A stretch of DNA of 23,717 nt, from contig DAINQU010000034.1 in the NCBI GenBank assembly GCA_036742455.1, positions 1 through 23,717 on the forward strand. Direction: 5' to 3'. Below the pieces are notes generated by a model that did not search any database, was not told where the DNA came from, and saw nothing but the letters and a program-made list of their open reading frames with translations. This document shows, in pieces, positions 8,734 to 17,700 of the stretch. The position numbers and the translations under genes were made by a program. Origin of the DNA: CAIKZZ01 sp036742455 (GTDB lineage: Bacteria > Pseudomonadota > Gammaproteobacteria > Steroidobacterales > Steroidobacteraceae). Numbering within the stretch: the first letter of the stretch is position 1; each line of letters opens with the position of its first letter.

Positions 8734-8748
8734 CAAAGCCATGCTTTG
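8734..8748 (+). other. Small stem-loop after the TonB receptor
   Basis: CAAAGC / CAT / GCTTTG forms a 6-bp perfect hairpin with a 3-base loop, 24 bases after the receptor stop codon and upstream of the main terminator. It has no T-run. It may protect the 3' end of the receptor mRNA, or be incidental. Confidence 0.35.
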
Positions 8749-8778
8749 GCTTCGGCCGACTGGGTTGAGGTGAGACGG

Positions 8779-8811
8779 GCCCGGACGCGCGAGCGTCCGG
8801 GCCTCTTTATT
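8779..8811 (+). terminator. Strong intrinsic terminator between TonB receptor and halogenase genes
   Basis: A perfect 10-bp GC-rich stem (GCCCGGACGC pairing with GCGTCCGGGC) is closed by a GCGA tetraloop of the stable GNRA type and followed by CTCTTTATT. It lies 68 bases after the receptor stop and ends 14 bases before the halogenase ATG. Because the downstream genes share the locus function and I see no clear promoter in the remaining space, partial read-through is likely. Confidence 0.88.
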
Positions 8812-8825
8812 CGAATCAGGTGCGT

Positions 8826-10337
8826 ATGAGCGCGGAACCCCTCAAGTCCATCGTCATTGTCGGTGGCGGTACCGCCGGCTGGATGTCGGCGGCGGCGTTG
8901 GTCAATGCCTTGCAAAACCGGTGTCAGGTGCGACTCATCGAGTCGGAAGAAATCGGCACCGTCGGTGTCGGCGAAGCGACGATTCCGGCCATGCGCATCT
9001 TCAATGACACCTTGGGCCTGCGCGAGGCGGAGTTTGTCCGCGAGGTCAAAGGCACGTTCAAACTCGGTATCGAGTTCCGCAATTGGGGTCAACTCGGGGA
9101 CTCGTACTTTCACGGCTTCGGCCATCTCGGGCACGACTACGGCCCGCACGCCTTCCACCAGCTGTGGCTGCATCAGATGCTCGCGGGGAAGGGCGACGAT
9201 TTAGGCGCGTACTCGCTGCACAGCGTGGCGGCCCCGCAAGGGCGCTTTATGACGTCGCCGAGCGATGCGCCGGTCAATTCACCGCTGCGCGATTTCCCGC
9301 ACGCCTACCATTTTGACGCGGGCTTGTACGCGAAGTACTTGCGCCGCTACGCCGAGCAGCGCGGCGTGAAGCGCACCGAAGGGCGCGTCGTGCGCGTCGA
9401 CCTGCGCGAGCCGGACGGCTTTATCGACGCGGTCGTGCTCGAATCGGGCGAGCGCGTCACCGCGGATTTCTTCATCGATTGCTCGGGCTTCCAGGGGCTT
9501 TTGATCGAGCAAGCCCTGCACACGGGCTACGTCGATTGGACGCACTGGTTGCCGTGCGACCGCGCGGTGGCGGTGCCCTGCGCCAAGACGGGACCCGCGA
9601 AACCCTACACGATCTCAACCGCCCACAAGGCCGGTTGGCAGTGGCGCATTCCGCTGCAGCACCGCACCGGCAACGGTCACGTCTTTTGCAGCGCCTATAC
9701 GAGCGAGGACGAGGCGACCGCCACGCTGTTGGGCAATCTGGACGGTACGCCTCTGGCGGACCCACGCGTGCTGAAGTTCACGACGGGGCATCGGCGCCAG
9801 TTCTGGAACCGTAACTGCCTCGCGATCGGTCTCGCCAGCGGCTTCATGGAGCCGCTTGAGTCGACCAGCATTTACCTGATTCAGTCGGGTATCGGTCGCT
9901 TCCTCAACCTGCTGCCGGATCGGCGGATGAGCCCGACGCTCATCCAGCGCTACAACAGTCAGGCGATTTTCGAATTCGAGCGCATCCGCGATTTCTTGAT
10001 CCTGCATTACTACGCCAACAAACGCGTGGACGCGCCGTTCTGGCAGGCCTGTGCGTCGATGAGCATCCCCGAGTCGCTGCGCGAGAACATCGAGCTCTTC
10101 CTCGACAGTGGGCGCTTCTTCCGCAACGCCGAAGAGATGTTCGCGGTCACGAGTTGGGTCCAGGTGATGATCGGGCAGGGGATGATGCCGACGGGATGCC
10201 ACCCGGGCCTGTACACGCTGCAGCCGGGTGAGGTCGATCGGGTGGTGCAGATGACCCGCCAGGTGATCGCCAACTGCGTTCAGACGTTGCCGATGCACGA
10301 GCAGTTTATCGACCGGTATTGCCGGGCGCCGATGTAA
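8826..10337 (+). CDS. Flavin-dependent tryptophan-halogenase family protein
   Basis: A 503-residue flavoprotein of the tryptophan 7-halogenase family (PF04820), whose studied members use FADH2, oxygen and halide to halogenate aromatic rings. Seen in sequence: N-terminal FAD-binding GGGTAGW (13-19), GVGEATIP (47-54), Lys 79 in GTFKLGIEF at the position of the catalytic Lys of PrnA, the family motif WxWxIP as WQWRIP (271-276), and Glu 345 in MEPLESTS, equivalent to the catalytic Glu of PrnA. All hallmark residues are kept, so an active halogenase is possible. I prefer ATG 8826, with AGGTG 5-8 bases upstream, to the in-frame GTG at 8820. No signal peptide is seen and no flavin reductase gene is present here. 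Such genes often sit beside TonB receptors in Xanthomonas and Caulobacter relatives. Their native substrates are mostly unknown, and the role in a sugar locus is unclear. Confidence 0.93.
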   Translation: MSAEPLKSIVIVGGGTAGWMSAAALVNALQNRCQVRLIESEEIGTVGVGEATIPAMRIFNDTLGLREAEFVREVKGTFKLGIEFRNWGQLGDSYFHGFGHLGHDYGPHAFHQLWLHQMLAGKGDDLGAYSLHSVAAPQGRFMTSPSDAPVNSPLRDFPHAYHFDAGLYAKYLRRYAEQRGVKRTEGRVVRVDLREPDGFIDAVVLESGERVTADFFIDCSGFQGLLIEQALHTGYVDWTHWLPCDRAVAVPCAKTGPAKPYTISTAHKAGWQWRIPLQHRTGNGHVFCSAYTSEDEATATLLGNLDGTPLADPRVLKFTTGHRRQFWNRNCLAIGLASGFMEPLESTSIYLIQSGIGRFLNLLPDRRMSPTLIQRYNSQAIFEFERIRDFLILHYYANKRVDAPFWQACASMSIPESLRENIELFLDSGRFFRNAEEMFAVTSWVQVMIGQGMMPTGCHPGLYTLQPGEVDRVVQMTRQVIANCVQTLPMHEQFIDRYCRAPM

Positions 10338-10404
10338 GCCCCCGCGGGCGGGTCGGTCCCGCGTCGGGTGGATCGCGACGGGTAGAGACGAGAAGGAGTC
10401 CGGG

Positions 10405-11850
10405 ATGGTTCGTCAGAGCGCGGCGTGGGTACTTTCGTGGGCGGTGGCCCTCTCGGCCTGTGCCGGCGGACAGAGCGCGGTGCCGCTGGCGCCGAGCGCG
10501 CCACCGACGGCCACCGTGGCACCGGCCTCGACCGCCCAGCTGGACGATCTCGAGCATCGCTCGTTCCAGTATTTCTGGGACTCGGCCAACCCGACGAACG
10601 GACTCGTGCCGGATCGCTACCCGACGCCGAGTTTCTCCTCGGTCGCGGCGGTCGGGTTCGCGCTCACCGCGTACACCGTGGGCGCTGAGCGCGGCTGGGT
10701 GCCTCGCAGCGACGCGGCGGCGCGCACGCTGACCACGCTGAACTTCCTCCTGAGTCTGCCGCAAGGCGATGCGGCCACCGGCACTGCCGGCTTTCACGGG
10801 TATTTCTATCACTTCCTCGACATGTCGACGGGGTTGCGCTATCGCACCAACGAGTTGTCCTCGATCGACACGGCGCTGCTCATGGCCGGGGTGCTCAACG
10901 CCGAGCAGTACTACGGCGGCAGTGACGCCACCGAGACGCAGATCCGCAGCGTTGCGGACGCACTGTATCGGCGCGTCGAGTGGGACTTTCTCGCCGACAG
11001 CAGCGGGCTGATCGCGATGGGCTGGAAGCCGGACACCGGCGCGTACCCCAACCGCTGGATCGGCTACAACGAGGCGATGCTCTTGTACGTGCTCGCCATC
11101 GGCTCACCGACCCATCCGGTGCCGGGGAGCGCGTGGGCGGGCTGGACGTCGGGCTACGATCGCACCTGGGGCACGGCGTACGGCCAGACCTTCCTCGGCT
11201 TTCCGCCGCTCTTCGGTCACCAGTACTCGCACCTGTGGATCGACTTTAACGGCATCCAAGACGCCTACATGAAGGCGAAGAACTCCGACTACTTCAAGAA
11301 CAGTCGGGCCGCGACCTACGCCCAGCAGGCGTACGCCGTGCAAAACACCTTGGGCTATGTGGGCTACGACGCCCACGTCTTCGGGGTCACCGCCTGCGAC
11401 GGGCCGGGGTCGTTCACCGTCACGGTGAACGGCGTGAGCCGCACCTTCATCGGTTACGCCGGTCGCGGCATGGGTGGGATCAGCACCTACGACGACGGCA
11501 CGCTCGCTCCGACCGGGGTGGTCTCGTCCTTGCCCTTCGCACCGGAGATCGTGCTGCCGGCGATCAATGCGCTGCTCACGCGCTACGGCACGGATTTGTA
11601 CGGCACCTACGGATTTTTGGACGCGTTCAACCCCACGGTCCCCGACGGTGCGCCGGTGCAAAGCGGTCGCGTGATCCCCGGCAAAGGTTGGGTCGACGTC
11701 GACTACCTCGGCATCGACGAGGGCCCCATCGTCGGGATGATCGAGAACTACCGAACGGGCCTCGTCTGGTCGCAGATGCGCGCGAACCCCTACATCAAGG
11801 CCGGCTTGAAGGGGGCGGGGTTCACGGGCGGTTGGGTCGACGCGCCCTGA
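10405..11850 (+). CDS. GH144-like endo-beta-1,2-glucanase lipoprotein (glucoamylase-like PF10091 domain)
   Basis: A 481-residue lipoprotein with lipobox LSAC (Cys 19). The residue after Cys is Ala rather than Asp, so the outer membrane is the likely site. After a Pro/Ala-rich linker to about residue 43, a single (alpha/alpha)6-barrel domain fills the rest. It shows the conserved blocks of the PF10091/GH144 group: SFQYFWD (53-59), ELSSIDTALLMAGVL (150-164), GWKPDTG (206-212), GYNEAMLLYVLAIGSPTH (220-237), QYSHLWID (273-280) and GIDEGPIVGMIENYRTG (436-452). Characterised GH144 enzymes such as Chitinophaga SGL cut linear beta-1,2-glucan to sophoro-oligosaccharides. The SOGP-like phosphorylase in the same operon supports that substrate, although PF10091 also covers uncharacterised proteins. 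AAGGAG lies 6 bases before the ATG. Its TGA overlaps the next ATG by one base. Confidence 0.88.
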   Translation: MVRQSAAWVLSWAVALSACAGGQSAVPLAPSAPPTATVAPASTAQLDDLEHRSFQYFWDSANPTNGLVPDRYPTPSFSSVAAVGFALTAYTVGAERGWVPRSDAAARTLTTLNFLLSLPQGDAATGTAGFHGYFYHFLDMSTGLRYRTNELSSIDTALLMAGVLNAEQYYGGSDATETQIRSVADALYRRVEWDFLADSSGLIAMGWKPDTGAYPNRWIGYNEAMLLYVLAIGSPTHPVPGSAWAGWTSGYDRTWGTAYGQTFLGFPPLFGHQYSHLWIDFNGIQDAYMKAKNSDYFKNSRAATYAQQAYAVQNTLGYVGYDAHVFGVTACDGPGSFTVTVNGVSRTFIGYAGRGMGGISTYDDGTLAPTGVVSSLPFAPEIVLPAINALLTRYGTDLYGTYGFLDAFNPTVPDGAPVQSGRVIPGKGWVDVDYLGIDEGPIVGMIENYRTGLVWSQMRANPYIKAGLKGAGFTGGWVDAP

Positions 11851-13112
11851 TGCGCCGCTGGCTCGCCCTGCTGCCGCTGTGCGTCGGCCTCGCGGCGTGC
11901 GCACCGAAGCCCGCCGGGGTGGAGCTGCGCTTTTGGGCGATGGGGCGCGAGAGCGAAGTGCTCGAGGCGTTGATGCCGGCTTTTGAGGCGGAGCACCCCG
12001 GCGTGCACGTGCGGATCGAGTCCCTGCCGTGGACGGCGGCCCACGCGAAACTGTTGACCGCCGTGGCCGGCGATTCGACGCCGGATCTGTGTCAGCTCGG
12101 CAACACGTGGGTCGCGGAGCTCGCGGATCTCGGCGCGCTGCGGCCGCTCGATGCGGATCTTGCGCACTCCCACGCCATTCCGCCGACCGATTACTTCCCC
12201 GGCATCTGGGACACCAACCGCATTGGCGCGGCGCAGTACGGCGTGCCGTGGTACGTCGACACGCGGCTGCTGTTTTATCGCAAGGACATCCTCGCCGCCG
12301 CCGGCTACGACCACGTACCGACCGATTGGGCCACCTTCAAGACGATGCTCGCAACGATTCGCGCGCAGTCGCAGGGGCAGCGCTACGGGATCTTGCTGCC
12401 GTTGAACGAGTACGAGCCGATCTTGGCGCTCGCGCTGCAGTCGCCGACGCCGGTGCTTAAAGATCACGCCACGCGCGGTAACTTTTCGAACCCCGATTTC
12501 GTGGCGGCCTTTCGCTACTACATCTCGATGTTCGACGAGGGCTTGGCCCCCGCCGTCACCAACGCGCAGATCTCCAACGTCTGGGACGAGTTTGCGCGCG
12601 GGTACTTTGCGTTCTACATCACGGGGCCGTGGAACATCGGCGAGTTCCGTCGGCGACTGCCGCCGGCGCTCAACGGCCGCTGGGGCACCGCGCCCTTGCC
12701 GGGCCCGCACGGCCCGGATGCCTCCATCGCCGGCGGCGCGAGTCTCGCGATTTTTCGGCGCAGCCGTCACCCGCAGGAAGCCTGGGCGCTTGTCGAGTAC
12801 TTGAGTCGCCCGGACGTGCAGGAGCGCTTTTACCAACTGACCGGCGATTTGCCGGCCCGCCGCGCCGTCTGGGAGACCGGCTCGGTCCGGAACGACCCGT
12901 TGACGGCCGCCTTTCGCGAGCAGCTTGAGCGCGTCCGTCCCGCCCCGCCGGTGGCGGAGTGGGAAGAGATCATGACCGAGCTGCGGCTCGTCGCCGAGCA
13001 CGTCGTGCGCCACGAGCTCACCCCCGAGGCCGGTGCGGCGGCGCTCGATGAGCGCGCCGATCGCATGCTGGAAAAGCGCCGGGAGCTCGTCGCCACCGGA
13101 GCATTGCCGTGA
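11850..13112 (+). CDS. Extracellular sugar-binding lipoprotein of CUT1 ABC importer
   Basis: A 420-residue periplasmic sugar-binding protein (SBP family 1, MalE/UgpB-like) that would deliver oligosaccharides to the two permeases encoded next. It has a lipoprotein signal with lipobox LAAC (Cys 17), and the mature part opens with VELRFWAMGRESEVLEALMP and FEAEHPGVHVRIESLPW, a classic family start. Further family blocks are DLCQLGNTWVAELADLGAL, YGVPWYVDTRLLFYRKDIL and FAFYITGPWNIGEFR. The ATG at 11850 overlaps the preceding TGA as TGATG, indicating translational coupling. An upstream in-frame start at 11688 would add Arg-rich sequence before the signal peptide and is rejected. The context predicts binding of sophoro-oligosaccharides, in parallel with the Listeria lin1841-type protein, but binding residues cannot be assigned without alignment. 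Confidence 0.92.
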   Translation: MRRWLALLPLCVGLAACAPKPAGVELRFWAMGRESEVLEALMPAFEAEHPGVHVRIESLPWTAAHAKLLTAVAGDSTPDLCQLGNTWVAELADLGALRPLDADLAHSHAIPPTDYFPGIWDTNRIGAAQYGVPWYVDTRLLFYRKDILAAAGYDHVPTDWATFKTMLATIRAQSQGQRYGILLPLNEYEPILALALQSPTPVLKDHATRGNFSNPDFVAAFRYYISMFDEGLAPAVTNAQISNVWDEFARGYFAFYITGPWNIGEFRRRLPPALNGRWGTAPLPGPHGPDASIAGGASLAIFRRSRHPQEAWALVEYLSRPDVQERFYQLTGDLPARRAVWETGSVRNDPLTAAFREQLERVRPAPPVAEWEEIMTELRLVAEHVVRHELTPEAGAAALDERADRMLEKRRELVATGALP

Positions 13113-13984
13113 GTCGGGCGGTGTGGGGGTGGTTGTTCGCCGGTCCCGCGCTCGTCGTGATCGTGGTGTTTTTTCTGCTGCCGGTGCTGGCTGCGCTGGT
13201 GCTGTCCGTCACCGACTACGACCTCTACGCGATCGCCTCGATCCACAACGTGCGCTTTGTGGGCTTGCGCAACTACGCGGATCTCCTTACGAACCCGCTC
13301 TTCTGGCAGGCGCTGGGGAACACCGTGTACTTCGTCGTTGTGGGCGTGCCGTTGAGTCTCGCCGCCTCACTCGGCGGCGCGGTGCTCCTGCACGCGAAGA
13401 CGGCCCGCTACGCGGGCTTTTTCCGCACCGCGTATTTTGCGCCGTCGGTGACGACGGTGGTCGCGGTCGCGGTCATCTGGCGCTACCTGCTGCACACGCG
13501 CTACGGGCTCATCAACTACGCGCTCGCACAGCTGGGCATCGCGCCGATCGATTGGCTCGGCGATCCGCACTGGGCGATGCCGGCGATCATCCTGTTCGCG
13601 GTGTGGAAAAACTTTGGCTACAACCTTGTGATTTTGCTCGCCGCGCTCGGCACGATCCCGGCGGACCTGTACGAGGCCGCCGAACTCGACGGGGCGGGCG
13701 CGTGGGCGCAGTTTCGCCACGTGACGGTGCCCGGGATCCGCGGCACGCTCGTCTTCGTCGGCATCCTCACGGTCGCGGGCTACTTTCAGCTCTTTGCCGA
13801 GCCCTACGTCATGACCCAAGGCGGTCCGGCGCAGAGCACGCTGTCGGTGCTCTACCTGCTCTACGACGAGGGCTTCAAGTGGTGGAACCTGGGGCGCGCC
13901 TCGGCGGTGGCCTTCGTGCTCTTTCTGCTCATGTACGCCACCGCGCTCGTGCAAGCGAAGTTCACCCAGGAGCGTGCGTCGTGA
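13109..13984 (+). CDS. CUT1 sugar ABC transporter permease, MalF-like
   Basis: A 291-residue inner-membrane permease with about six hydrophobic helices, the first at residues 8-33. It carries the EAA loop that docks the ATPase (LYEAAELDGAGAWAQFRHVTVP, about 187-208) and the MalF-type opening with the pattern VGLRNYADLLTNPLFWQALG (51-70). It forms the importer with the next permease, the upstream binding protein and the divergently encoded ATPase. The GTG start at 13109 overlaps the preceding stop in a GTGA arrangement, typical of coupled translation, and its own TGA overlaps the next start in the same way. Confidence 0.94.
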   Translation: MSRAVWGWLFAGPALVVIVVFFLLPVLAALVLSVTDYDLYAIASIHNVRFVGLRNYADLLTNPLFWQALGNTVYFVVVGVPLSLAASLGGAVLLHAKTARYAGFFRTAYFAPSVTTVVAVAVIWRYLLHTRYGLINYALAQLGIAPIDWLGDPHWAMPAIILFAVWKNFGYNLVILLAALGTIPADLYEAAELDGAGAWAQFRHVTVPGIRGTLVFVGILTVAGYFQLFAEPYVMTQGGPAQSTLSVLYLLYDEGFKWWNLGRASAVAFVLFLLMYATALVQAKFTQERAS

Positions 13985-14796
13985 GGCGGCGCGGTCTGTG
14001 GGTCAACGCGCTCCTCGTCGTGACGGCTGCGATCACGCTCTTTCCGCTCGTGTGGATGGTCGCGGTGAGCCTGATGCCCACCGGCCAGTCGGCAACCTAT
14101 CCGCCGCCGCTGTGGCCCACGCACCCCACGTTCGCGCATTACCGCGAACTGTGGAGTCACGCGGGTATGGCACGGCACTTGGCGAACTCGGTGCTCTTGG
14201 CGGTGCTCTCAACGCTCTGCGCGCTCACCCTGAACGTCGCGGCGGGCTACGCGTTTGCGAAACTCGAGTTCCCGGGCCGCGCGCGGCTCGAGAAGAGTTT
14301 GCTCGCGGCGCTCGTCATTCCGGCGCAGGTGGCGATGTTGCCGCTCTTCTTGGAATTGAAAGCGCTCGGCCTCGTCGACACCTATGCCGGCGTGCTCGTG
14401 CCGTCGCTGGCCGGCATCTTCAGCATCTTCCTCGTGCGCCAGGCGGCGCTCGCGATCCCGGGCGAGCTCATCGACGCGGCGCGTCTCGACGGCGCGTCCG
14501 AGTGGACCATCTACACGCGCGTGGCGTTGCCGCTGATGCGACCGATGCTGGTGACGCTTGCGGTGTTTACCTTCCTCGGCAGCTGGAACGACTTTCTCTG
14601 GCCGCTGATCGTGCTGAACGACTCCGAGCGCTACACCTTGCCGGTGGCCTTGGCGGCGCTGTCGCGCGAGCACGTGCAGGACAACGAACTCATGATGGCC
14701 GGTAGCGTCGTGACCGTCGTGCCGGTGCTGGTGCTCTTTCTGAGTTTGCAGCGCTACTACCTCGCGGGCCTCATGGCCGGTGCGGTGAAAGGATGA
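13981..14796 (+). CDS. CUT1 sugar ABC transporter permease, MalG-like
   Basis: A 271-residue inner-membrane permease of normal MalG length. It opens with one helix and the MalG-type FPLVWMVAVSLMPTGQ (21-36), followed by the segment after HLANSVLLAVLST and the EAA loop ELIDAARLDGASEWTIYTRV (162-181). It pairs with the MalF-like protein. The start is taken as the GTG at 13981, overlapping the preceding TGA by 4 bases. The open frame extends far upstream to 13033, but that extension is antisense-like Arg-rich sequence overlapping malF and is rejected. Its stop overlaps the next ATG as ATGA. Confidence 0.94.
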   Translation: MRRRGLWVNALLVVTAAITLFPLVWMVAVSLMPTGQSATYPPPLWPTHPTFAHYRELWSHAGMARHLANSVLLAVLSTLCALTLNVAAGYAFAKLEFPGRARLEKSLLAALVIPAQVAMLPLFLELKALGLVDTYAGVLVPSLAGIFSIFLVRQAALAIPGELIDAARLDGASEWTIYTRVALPLMRPMLVTLAVFTFLGSWNDFLWPLIVLNDSERYTLPVALAALSREHVQDNELMMAGSVVTVVPVLVLFLSLQRYYLAGLMAGAVKG

Positions 14797-17700
14797 AGGC
14801 GCGCGCGTCGTGGATCGTCGCGCTCTCGCTCGCGCGGGTTGCCGCGGCACCGGCGACGCCGCTCGATACGCAGAGTGGTGCGGGGCCGTGGTCGGCGCTC
14901 GCCTCGGACGACGTGCACGGTGTCGCGACCCCCTCGGCCACCGGAGCGGTCGCGATCGCCTGGGATTATCGGCATCACGCCGGCTACGCGGGCGCGGCGC
15001 GCGCGCTGCCGATCGACTGGCCGGAGAACTTTGAGCTCGTGGTGCCGATCCGAGGGTCGCTCGCCGGCAACGTCTTGGAGATCAAGCTCGCGGATGCGGC
15101 GAACGAGAACGTCTGGTGGGTGCGTAAAACGCAGCTTGTGCCGAGCGCGGAGGGCACGGTCCTGCACATCCGTCGCCGCGAGGTCACCTTTGCCTGGGGG
15201 CCGCAGGCCGATCACACGTTACGCCACACGGCGCGACTCGAAGTCATCGTCAACGCGCGCTCCGGCGCGCCGGGGGCGATCGAGCTCGGCCCGATCGAGC
15301 TGACACCGAAGCCCGTGCCCGCGGCGACGCCGCCGCCGGCCGAGGCAATCGGCGTCGACGGGCGCCACCCTCTACCGGACGGCACGCACGCTGCGTTGCC
15401 GCTGCGCGGGCCGACCGTCATCGATTGGGGCGCGCCGCGCGAGATCGGCGGTGCGTTGATCGCCTGGCAGGACGCGGGTCCGCATCACTACCGCCTCGAG
15501 TCCTCGCCGGACGCGCGCGACTGGACGCTGTTGCAGACGGTACGCGACGCCGAGGCCGTGGATACGCTCGCGTTTGCCGCCACCGAGGATCGCTACTGGC
15601 GCATCGTGCCCGAGGACGATCTCGATCGTGCGCACGCGTTGGCCGCGCTCGTTCCGCTGGACCCGTCGTTCGGCGAGGATCCGAACCGGCGCGTGACCGC
15701 GATCGCGCGCCAGCGTCCGCGCGGCGAGTACCCGCGCGGGTGGCTGGAGCAGACGGCGTGGACGCTCGTGGGTGAGCCGGGTGGTGGCGACGACACGGGG
15801 CTCCTGTCCGAGGACGGTGCCTTTGAGTTCGCGCCGGGGGCACCGGCGCTCGAGCCGTGGCTCGCGATCGACGGCACGCCGCACAGCTGGGCCGACGCCG
15901 AGCACTCGGTGGCGCTCGTCGGTGGCGACCTGCCGTTGCCGTCCGTCACGCGGCGCGTCGGGCCGCTGAGTCTCACGATCGCCGCGACCGGCACGGGGCG
16001 GGGCGATCACACCCATCAGGTGCTCACGTACACGCTGAGCAACGACGACGCCCGCGCGCACACCGTCGAGCTGAATCTCCTGCTGCGGCCCTTCCAAGTG
16101 AACCCGCCGGCGCAGTTCTTGAACGTCGCCGGTGGCTGGAGCCCGATCCGCGCACTCGCCTGGGCACACGGCCGGCTGTGGCCGGTCACGCCGACGCAGG
16201 CCTACGTGCTCACCCCGGATGCGCCGCCCGATGCGGTGTCGCTGGCACCGTGGGACGGTTCGCGGCCGGGCGGTTGGACGCCGCCCACGCTCGGCACCTT
16301 CCCGGCGAGCGGGTCGCACGGGAGTCCCGAGGGCCTTGAGACCGGCGTGCTGCACTACACCCGTCGCGTGGCGGCGCACGGCCATACGGCGATCACGGTG
16401 TGCGTGGACCGATCGGTGGCGGCGGAGTCGCCGCCCGCCCGTCCGCCGTGTGCGGCGGCGGCGGAACGTGCGCACGTGGCGACGCTGACGCGCGCGTGGC
16501 AGACCCGTCTGCATCGGGTCACGGTCGATGCGGACGCGCCGCTCGCGCACGCGCTGCGCGATGCGATCCGCACCGCGCACGCGCACCTCCTGATCAGCGC
16601 CGACGGCCCGTGGCTGCGACCCGGCACACGCTCGTACGCGCGCTCGTGGATCCGCGACGGCGCGATGATGAGCGCCGCGCTGCTGCGCTTGGGCGAGATT
16701 GAGGCCCCCCTCAACTACTTGGACGCGTGGGCGGGTATTCAGTACGGCAGCGGCAAGGTGCCGTGCTGTCGCGACGGGCGCGGCGCCGATCCGGTGCCGG
16801 AGAACGACAGCGCCGGTGAGTTCTTGTTTTTGGCCGGTCAAGTGCTGCAGTACGGCGGCGCCCCGGGGCGCGCGCACGTGGCGCGCGTCTGGCCGCAACT
16901 GCAGGCGGCGGTGGCGTACCTGGACGCGCAGCGCGACGAGACGCGCGCGCCCGGTCAGCCGCCCGAGTACGCGGGCGTGTTGCCGGTCTCGATCAGTCAC
17001 GAAGGCTATTCGGCCAAACCCATGCACGCGCTCTGGGACGATATCTGGGGCCTGCGCGGCTACGCCGATGCGATCACGATCGCGACGCAGTTGGGTCACC
17101 CGGCGGCGGCAGACGCGTATCGCGCGTCGCGGGCGGCGTTCAGCGCGGCCGTGCAACGCGCGCTCACGCGATCGATGGCGGCACACGGCATCGACACCGT
17201 ACCGGGCGCCTTTGATCTCGGCGACTTTGACGCGACCTCGACCACGGTCGCGCTGTCGCCCGGCACGGGCGGCGAGGATCTGCCGGCCGCGGCGCTCGAG
17301 CGCACCTTCGCGCGCTACTGGCAGTTCTTCCTCGATCGTCGCGACGGCCGTCTCGCCTGGGACGTCTACACCCCGTACGAGTGGCGCAACGTCGGTGCGC
17401 TGGTGCGGTTGGGGCAACGCGAGCGCGCGCTCACGGCGTTGGCGTGGTTTTTCGCCGCGCGCCGACCGGGGCCTTGGAACCAGTGGCCCGAGGTCGTGAC
17501 GCGCGACCCTGCTGAGGTGCGGTTCATCGGCGATCTGCCGCACGGCTGGGTGGCCTCGGATTTTCTGCGTGCGGCGCTCGATCTGTACGCCTACGACGAC
17601 AGCGCGCACGGCACCGTGGTCCTCGGTGCAGGGTTGCCGCGCGATTGGCTCGAAGGGCACGGCGTGACGGTGACGCACCTCGCGACCCCGTGGGGGCCGC

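Noticed and set aside
10343..10363. CGCGGG...CCCGCG stem between the halogenase and GH144 genes
   Set aside because: Only 6 bp with no T-run, expected often at this GC content.
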